DNA from: Pseudopithomyces maydicus
Taxonomy: Eukaryota; Ascomycota; Dothideomycetes; Pleosporales; Didymosphaeriaceae
Length of the DNA: 64,000 nt
NCBI GenBank assembly: GCA_026873275.1
Contig: JANTUC010000006.1
Location: 620,001 to 684,000, forward strand
Direction: 5' to 3'
Every line of letters begins with the position of its first letter. Positions within the stretch are counted from its first letter, which is position 1. The notes below the pieces were generated by a model. The model made no database searches. It saw only the letters and a list, made by a program, of their open reading frames with translations, and had not been told where the DNA came from. The position numbers were made by a program, and so were the translations under genes. Positions 57,190 through 64,000 of this stretch are shown one piece after another.

Positions 57190-58420
57190 CGTTGGTAATG
57201 ATATCATACCGCAGCTTTTTCCCAAGATGGCACCCTACTCCTGCCATTACTGCAACCTGGTTCTGTCCAACGTCGCAAACCACAAAGGTCCGTACATGAG
57301 TCATGGTCGTGAGAATCGGTCCGCATCCCTCGGGCACGAGCAGTTGATGCCCACCAAGGCAAACAAGGTCAGCCCGTAGAACTACTCCTTTGGCATGGGT
57401 CTGCGTGTCAATCCGATCCAGATGGGCAATGCACCTGGCCCCCGAGGGTGATAGATTCAGAACCTGATGAGAGCATGTCTATCAACTGCCAGGACTAAAG
57501 CCTCAGCAGGATGTGATCGGTACGATGAGCTGGCAGGACCAGATCATAGTAAGGCTGGCAGTTGGTCGAGTGGGTGGGGAGCGGATGTAGAATCTGGCAC
57601 CTGAGAGAGGCGCGCTCTGTGTGGTGATAGTCGATAATCTCAATATGCAGCTGTGCGGGTCGGCCCCGTTTCCGGTTGGTGGATATGCAGCGCAGTGGGA
57701 TGCGGAACAGGCTGCCCATGGCGTAAGCTGGAGTAGCAGGGCAGCCTGGTGCAGCAAGGCAAGTCCGCTGGCTTGCAATCGTGTAGAGAGACATGCAGGG
57801 GTACGGTGGCACTAGAGGCAGACGGGCGGACGACAAAGTGATTGGCCTGAGGCTGCAGTAGCATGATAATGAGAATGGTCTTGAAAGGATGCAAATTGAC
57901 ATGTCAACAGCCAGCGGGGCCACGACGGATGATGTGCTGGACAAATGGCATTGCCAGAAACCATGACAACGTCTACGACGGCAGTGAGGCCGGCTTTGGG
58001 TCCTGCGGCCTTTGCTCATTCTGTGAGAAGCGTAGCTGTGAGAGTCGGAAGGCTGGCTCGCTGCCCTTTAGCGACTCGAAACCCTCGTTGGCCCCAAAGT
58101 AACCCCACCCCCACGATCCGCCCAAGCATCCAATTCCTTGACCAAAGCGCACTTGCGAGATCGTGTGTGCTGCCTTAAGGTTGGTGGAGAAGGGCCTGCC
58201 GTCGGGCCACAGCCACATCGTCTCCCCACCTTCCGTCTCAAACTGTGTTAGGATCAAGTGCCATGAGCGTGAGTCGCGCTGTTCCTGGTCCCGCCCCAGC
58301 TGTGTCGCAGGTGCCTCTGCGGAGGCGTGATGTGCCCTCCGCGCGTTCCTGTAACTGTAGTAGCAGTAGTTGTAGTAGCCGCTCCATTCCACCTCGCGCA
58401 ACCCGCGCCCGCTTGCTGAC
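57190..58420. other. Intergenic region between the cyclin gene and the uncharacterised gene
   Basis: There are 1.2 kb with no recognisable gene. A short plus-strand frame at 57229-57379 starts MAPYSCHYCNLVL, a Cys-rich hint, but it is 50 codons long and has no partner motif. Confidence 0.45.
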
Positions 58421-61097
58421 ATGGTGGACAGGAGCTCGAGTGCGTATGACCGGTATGCACACGACATGACTGACATGGGCCGGTGGGAGCTTAGCCAGCG
58501 ACCGCGCGATGTTTGGGGCATCCAGTACCCTGAGGTGCCTGTTGCGCCCACCCCTTCTGCAGAGCAGCCTGCGTTGACGGCCGCATTGGGGCAGTTACAG
58601 CTCGGACGCATGCCTAAGACGCGCACCAGCCCGGTGGTGACGCGCACCAGAGTGACCCGCCATGGCTCAGACCCTCACGCGATGCGCCCCTCCAGCAGTG
58701 GCGGGGAGAATGCGATGCTCCCCTACCGCCAGCTTGCCCCGCCGCGGCGAGCAGGGTCGTATTCACACCCCACCCCTCGATGACTTCCGCATCTCACAAC
58801 GGTGGCCGCCGCACGGATACCGGCAAGATGATGCCCTGGATGCGAAGGCGGCCGAAGACGCGATATGCACCGGCGCCTCGACGTTCAAGGGCTACTGGGA
58901 TGAGATACCGAACACGCCGGCGGGCTACGACCGCTTCTACGCGGTCATGGATCATGAGCACCAGAGCAGGACCGACCGTGGACCAGTCCACGCCGATGCG
59001 TACCGCTGCATCTCCCTGAACATGACAGGCTCTTCCGAGAGCCAATTCCCGTGGCTGTCTCTGGAGCAGCCTTGCATGGCGTATGCCTACGGAAAGAGCG
59101 CCGGCACGACCACGTTGAATTATTATGTGAGCAAGTCGGGCAGCGCTCACCCTCCCGTCAAATCTACTAGTGAAGTCAAACCACGAAAGATCAAGCTTCT
59201 TCAGATTCTAGATCGGCTACAGCATCTGGAAGCCGGACTCGAGGAAGATGTTAGTCACCTCCTGCCTCGTATCACCTATCCCAGGCGAAAGGAATTCCTT
59301 CTCGCAAGCCCATTCAGCCTGTGGCCCATCCCCAGATTGTCCATGGAGACAAATGTCACAGGGGAACTGTGTCCCGTTGCTCTCTGCATGATGCTTATAA
59401 GCTCATGTGGAGGGAGGATGCCGGCAAGGCAATCGGGTCCTTTCTATCGCTCGTTGTATTCGGTTTAATTCAAATGATCTGACTGTGGTCATAGGATCCA
59501 GATGAGATGTATCGATACCTGTATAGCACCTTAATTGAAGACCCGGAACGATTTAGCGACCACCCACACCTAGACATTCAGCAGCAGATGGACGACCTTA
59601 TTGAAGTACTTCAGAACCCCTCATGGATAGATTTTTCAAACCCGAAGAACCAGGTGGTTGCCAAATTTTTCGATAGTTCCGATCAGGTTCGCAGGCAAGA
59701 ATTTTTCCATCAGCTTCTCCTCTCTGTTGAGCTTTATCTTCGTATTCACTCGGGGACTCATACGGACAAGTTTAAGCGGAAGCTTATGTTACAGCTCCCG
59801 CCGACTATTGCTTGGGATCTCGCAGTTGCGCAGCGATGGCTAGACAACATGGAGATTACAAAGACGAGAGCATCTGCGAATCAGAGTACTTTCAGCTTCG
59901 AACTGAAGAGTAGGAGGCGGCAAAAGGAAGCTCTGCGGCAGTTTGCGGCGACACTCAAGTGGCCAAATATGGATGAGATAGACTACGTGCTTGAGGAGAA
60001 GGATAGCAGCGAGAAGCCTTTGGAAGATCGCTCGGCGGATGCCATGTCTTGGTTTTCTGGGATCATCCTTCCCGGTCGCACCCTTCCTTGGCTCATCATG
60101 AATAGCTTGATCGACTGCGATAGAAATACCGGGGATGCGCTCAAATATCTCACACACATTCATCAGTCTTCGGGATTCCAATACCGAGCCAACACGTACT
60201 GGTCAGCGCAAAGTATTGTAGGAAAGGTTCTGGGTGCTGCACGAGGCGTGAAACAGATTGCTGGTTGGGTTGGGCCATGCATTTACACTCCAGATCTCAA
60301 ACGCACAGAATGTGTACGTGTGCACCAACTCGCATCACCAGACCCTAGGCTCACGCCAAAGGACGTGGTACACATGGACACTCGAACAAACCCATTGGGT
60401 CCTGAAGAGAGCAGTTACCCGATCGAGGATTATGAAGTGCCAATGCCGGACCTGGACGATGTGACGGATCTTATCCGAATAGAAAAACTTGGATTCGTGC
60501 CGTCTAAAGAGCAGCCCTCTTCCACCAGACAGGTCCCTGGAGCGCCGCTTCTGTTTGACGCAGGTATTATTTTTGCGTGCGGTGGCGAGAGCTGGCCCAT
60601 GAAACTTCGATTCGACGTCGACTTCATCAATGCATTTCCCTGCCATCAGGGTCCTCACGGTAAGCCCTGCACAAATCAAGTATAGCCAGACTTTTAATGT
60701 GCGTAGTCCTTTTCTACGATTTCACGTATCAAGCTGTAAAAATCGATGATGGCCTCGTCGATATTCACGACTGGGGTCGGCAATCTGGCCGCCGTTCGCG
60801 ACCTACTTCATCGCGCTCTTCACCCCCCAAAAAACCGCTGCGCTGTCTACCGTACAACCAGAGTTAGCACATATGCAGGTCAGCAAAGTGCTCGCCATTG
60901 AAGCCCTAGGTGTCAGTGACAACGAGGTTTTTGCTAGGGCGTGGTGTGCCCATCACGGCCATAGTGCTGTGGTGGCCAACATCAAGGAAACATGCATGGC
61001 TTGCGCGATCAGGGAGGCGTACGCGGCTTGTGTGAGTGTCGTTATTTTTACCGAAGGCGGGAAGGATACGGAGAAGGACGAGGGCATCTACGTTTAA
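58421..61097 (+). CDS. Uncharacterised large protein, conserved-looking
   Basis: I do not recognise the family. The best model has exons near 58421-59452, 59495-60659 and 60707-61097, about 860 aa. The N-terminus is disordered. Structured-looking segments follow: CISLNMTGSSESQFPWLS, HDAYKLMWREDAG, RRQEFFHQLLLSVELYLRIH, LMLQLPPTIAWDLAVAQRW, ADAMSWFSGIILPGRTLPWL, HVLFYDFTYQAVKIDDGLVD and a Cys/His-rich C-terminus (WCAHHGHSAVV, ETCMACAIREAYAACV). It has no signal peptide or clear membrane helix. Three frame breaks are needed: near C runs at 58758-58778, near 59289-59292 (or a short intron there), and four G at 60773-60776. Their joint effect gives a whole number of codons. The start is uncertain. 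The Cys/His end could bind a metal, which is inference only. Confidence 0.6.
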
Positions 61098-61600
61098 AAG
61101 CCTGATGCCTCTTGGAAAGGCGTTTCGTCACGATTGGGTGTTATTATTGCATAGCCCAGGAGAGCATGGGCGCTGGATAGGGATCACGATGTCACGGACT
61201 ACCATAGTATGCAGCTATGGGACTATGAGATTATGAAATGATGGACGGCTTGCCCAACCGCACTGTGCTCACCTAGGTAGAAGGCGACCTGCACCTGGGC
61301 ATTCTGATAATCACGTGCAATCTCTTGCTTAGTCGGCAGACAACCCCTGCTCGGCAGTGACGTTGGTTCCAGTCGGGGCGTCCCTTGTGGCGGTCTTGTA
61401 TCGATACGAGATAGTGCGGGTCGTTGCATGTGCGACGAGGGAAGCTTGTCCGCCTTGCGCTCGGCAGCTGGCACGACGCAAACGCGCCCTCCGAGACGGC
61501 ATCGAGTTATAAACGCCCCGTGCACATGCCGCCATTGCTTCATTGATACGACTCCCCCATCCCGAGGCAGCATGGGTCGCTCTTCAATCCCCCGGCGCTC
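61098..61600. other. Intergenic region upstream of gid5
   Basis: There are 500 bp with no gene seen. The frame of the gid5 start is open for about 15 more codons upstream but has no ATG. Confidence 0.5.
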
Positions 61601-64000
61601 ATGGAGCTCTCCAGCCCCAGCACCCCCGAAGCCCAGGCAACGGCGCTCCGCAACCTAAAGAACGAAATCGTAGGGCACGAGCAGCGCAAGGAGCTTGCGG
61701 TGGTGCACGGCGTCGTGAAGCCGCTCGCAGGCTTGCTGCGGACCGAGACGCGCAAGGGCGGCAAGAAGAGGAGGGGTGTACAGAACGGCAGCAATGCCAC
61801 GAGCGACAGAGCGGCCGAGTGGACCACCGAGGATGAGCTGCGCTTCCAGGCCACGCTCGTGGTGGGCAGTCTGGCCATAGGCGGGCCCGCCTTCGTGACT
61901 CCGCTACTCGCCGGCAATGTCCTCCCTCCGCTGCTCGAAGCCCTATCCCCGAGCGAGACACCCGCGAAGCTCCTCGTCACCACCCTACGCACCCTCAGCC
62001 AGGTCGTCGACGCCGTCGCCCATGAGGGCCCCCTCGGGGGTCGCTACAGGACATCTTAATCCGCCACATATACACAAAGCCCGTCGTCGAGAGCCTGGCT
62101 GAGATACTCGCCCAGCCCTCACCATGGTCGCGCACTGTGCACCTGCAGATGTCTTTCGTCGCAAGGTTGATCACGAGGACATGTCGAGAAGAAGGCCACA
62201 AGAAGATGCTGCTGGACGCCGGCGTCCTAGACCTGCTCACGGCCAGACTGGCTGCCATGGCTGCTGCAGATGACCCATCTCCGCCTCAGCACTCCTCAAG
62301 TCACCATGCCGACGCCCTGCCCCGAGCATACCTAGCCGACATTCTCGAGGCTATATCATCCATCATCAAGCATTCACACTACAACACAGCGCGCTTCGTG
62401 TATTCACAGCACATCCAGAACCTATTCGCATGGCCAAAGGGCGCCTCGGGAGGCTTTGAAGGTTACGGCACATCGTCGGCCACCAACAATTGGGATAGGT
62501 TGATTCCGCGCTTACAAACCCTGCACAGCAAGTCGGATCCTTACACAAAGAGCTGGCCTGCCTTGGGTTCTGGGCCTGAGAGTGGGAGCTACGCACGCCT
62601 ACCAAGCATGGAATCGCTGCAGCCAAGCTCGAGCAGGAACGTTGTTTCCGAGGAGTCTGAAACACCACTATTCACATGGCTTGTGTTTGCAGCAAGGAGA
62701 GGGGAAGGCAGAGAGCGCTTGGCTGCGTGTTGGCTACTTGCTTTGCTGAAGAAGTTCGGTGAGCGGTGGTCTCTGAGCGATCCCACGAAGACGACACGTG
62801 AACGCCATTTCTCCTATCTGATCATACCATTGGTGGTTAGAATGATTGAAGAAGCAAACGCGACGACAAAGTCGACCGAGAAGATGAATGATCTTGATTC
62901 GGCAGACAGGGAAGAGATGAGACTTGTAGTCGAGCGGTCTCCTCTGGTTCTGGCTGAACTCATTGCGAGCAACAAGACACTACAGAATGCCGCTGTCGAT
63001 GCCAAGATCCTGCCAACTCTCGTGCAGATGTTGAAGAGATCATTTGATCCAATAATGACATCGAACAAACCCTTGTGGCAGCCAAAATCTTCTACACAAA
63101 CAGTGCGGGACCCTTCAGTCGATCTTGCATCGTCGACCTTGGGAAGACCAGGACTAGGGGCGGACATTGTGCATGCATACGAGTACAGAGAAAGCGCCCT
63201 GCTGGCATTAGCAGCAATAGCCGACTCTCAGGACAATTTCAGGAAGCTCATCATTGAGATGGGTGGCGCGCCACTTATCATCGATTCTCTTATTCCATTC
63301 ACGACCACTTCGAATGATATTACCTCGGCGGCTGCAGGCTCAAATGCGGCAAAATTTGGTAACCCAGAGGCCGTGCTCATTGCAGCCTGCAAAGTCACAA
63401 GATCACTTTCAAGATCGGTAAGCGTTTTGCGAACCAGCTTGATTGATCACGGCATTGCACAACCTTCATTTGACCTCTTGACCCATCCCGACCTGAAGGT
63501 CCAGATTGCCGCTACAGAGGTCATCACGAACTTGGTCTTAGAGGTATCACCGATGCGTACGGTAGGTTACCTGTCCCCTTTCTATAATTCGTACGAGAAA
63601 CCAACAGAACATATAGGAGATTATTGAAGCGGGTGCATTAGAGACGCTTTGCGAGCATTGCCGCTCTGCTAACTTCGACCTCAGATACGGTAGTCTTTGG
63701 GCACTCAAACATCTCTGCTTAGGTCTTCCACCGCATATGCGGAAGAAGTGTCTCGATATTTTAGGGGTGGGGTGGTTGAAGCAAGTGCTCAACGGCGAGC
63801 CTGCGTCTAGAGCAGCGCTTTCGGCACCTCTCGGCATGGGCACGCCTAATGCCGTAGGCGAGCAAGTTGATATTCTTAATGCCGTTGACGATCCTCATAT
63901 GGATGTTGACGAGGAACCATCATCTTCGGAAGACGAGCATGCCATGACGGACAGCATCCCTTCACTTCATCGTCATCAGCGACCAGGATCTCGATACACG
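61601..64000 (+). CDS. gid5: Armadillo-repeat GID ubiquitin-ligase subunit Gid5/Vid28 (ARMC8), partial
   Basis: Exon 1 is 61601-63561 and exon 2 starts at 63617; the frame stays open to the last base, so the C-terminus is outside the window. Helical repeat segments resemble ARMC8/Vid28: ALRNLKNEIVGHEQRKELAV, FQATLVVGSLAIGGPAF, FVARLITRTCREEGHKKML, ALLALAAIADSQDNFRKLI and EAGALETLCEHCRSANFDLR. Gid5 is the substrate-receptor docking subunit of the GID/CTLH E3 ligase, which degrades gluconeogenic enzymes when glucose returns. One frame break lies at five G (62036-62040); one added base gives 654 codons in exon 1 and joins EGPLGGS to LQDILIRHIYTKPVV. An acidic Ser-rich stretch (DVDEEPSSSEDEHAM) lies near the window end. 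The start could lie slightly upstream. Confidence 0.85.

Noticed and set aside
58421..61097. Reading the pieces of this locus as separate genes
   Set aside because: The pieces join with consistent phase and share style; separate starts lack promoters or spacing.
1..64000. Transposons, CRISPR arrays, prophage or biosynthetic clusters
   Set aside because: No transposase, integrase, terminal repeats, spacer arrays, polyketide synthase or peptide synthetase motifs were seen on either strand.

Overview
This is a window from a filamentous ascomycete nuclear genome, probably a Dothideomycete (my inference from protein style; not tested). Genes carry several short introns (about 40-60 nt, GT...AG), there are no operons or ribosome binding sites, the intergenic tracts are long and pyrimidine-rich, and the gene set is fungal: a PMT2-type mannosyltransferase, a Chs7-family chitin synthase chaperone, a PHO80-type cyclin, and HDA1 with an Arb2 tail. 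I see no virus, transposase, CRISPR array or bacterial insert.

Layout. 1-220: first exon of a tubulin cofactor B (Alp11) gene on the minus strand. 3.5-5.2 kb: a Myb/SANT regulator. 5.2-10.7 kb: gene-poor and partly AT-rich. 10.8-13.2 kb: CENP-C/Mif2 (minus). 14.1 kb: intron-containing tRNA-Phe. 14.2-17.8 kb: gene-poor. 17.8-20.3 kb: PMT2 (minus). 21.0-22.9 kb: sugar transporter (minus). 24.7-25.9 kb: Chs7-family membrane protein. 26.6-28.1 kb: TFIIH subunit SSL1. 28.4-29.7 kb: FAH-family hydrolase. 30.0-33.1 kb: Hook dynein adaptor (minus). 33.8-34.1 kb: small I9-type protease inhibitor (minus). 35.1-38.9 kb: PUF RNA-binding protein (minus). 40.8-43.6 kb: gamma-tubulin complex protein GCP2/Spc97 (minus). 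44.5-45.3 kb: cytochrome c oxidase subunit 5 (minus). 46.9-48.1 kb: GAPDH. 49.6-52.6 kb: HDA1. 53.9-55.1 kb: membrane-anchored cupredoxin. 55.9-57.2 kb: PHO80-like cyclin. 58.4-61.1 kb: uncharacterised conserved-looking protein. 61.6 kb to the end: ARMC8/Gid5 (Vid28), running off the window.

Functionally these are independent housekeeping genes. Several concern the microtubule and chromosome machinery (Alp11, Mif2, Hook, GCP2), but nothing shows that they are co-regulated.

The strongest unusual signal concerns reading frames. At least ten otherwise conserved genes are broken by one missing base, nearly always inside a run of four to seven identical bases, mostly C or G. Adding one base at each site makes the exon lengths sum to a whole number of codons and restores family motifs. 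This most likely reflects homopolymer under-calling in the assembly rather than biology, and affected genes should not be read as pseudogenes. I did not find a convincing new biological system; the best novelty candidate is the unrecognised protein at 58.4-61.1 kb.
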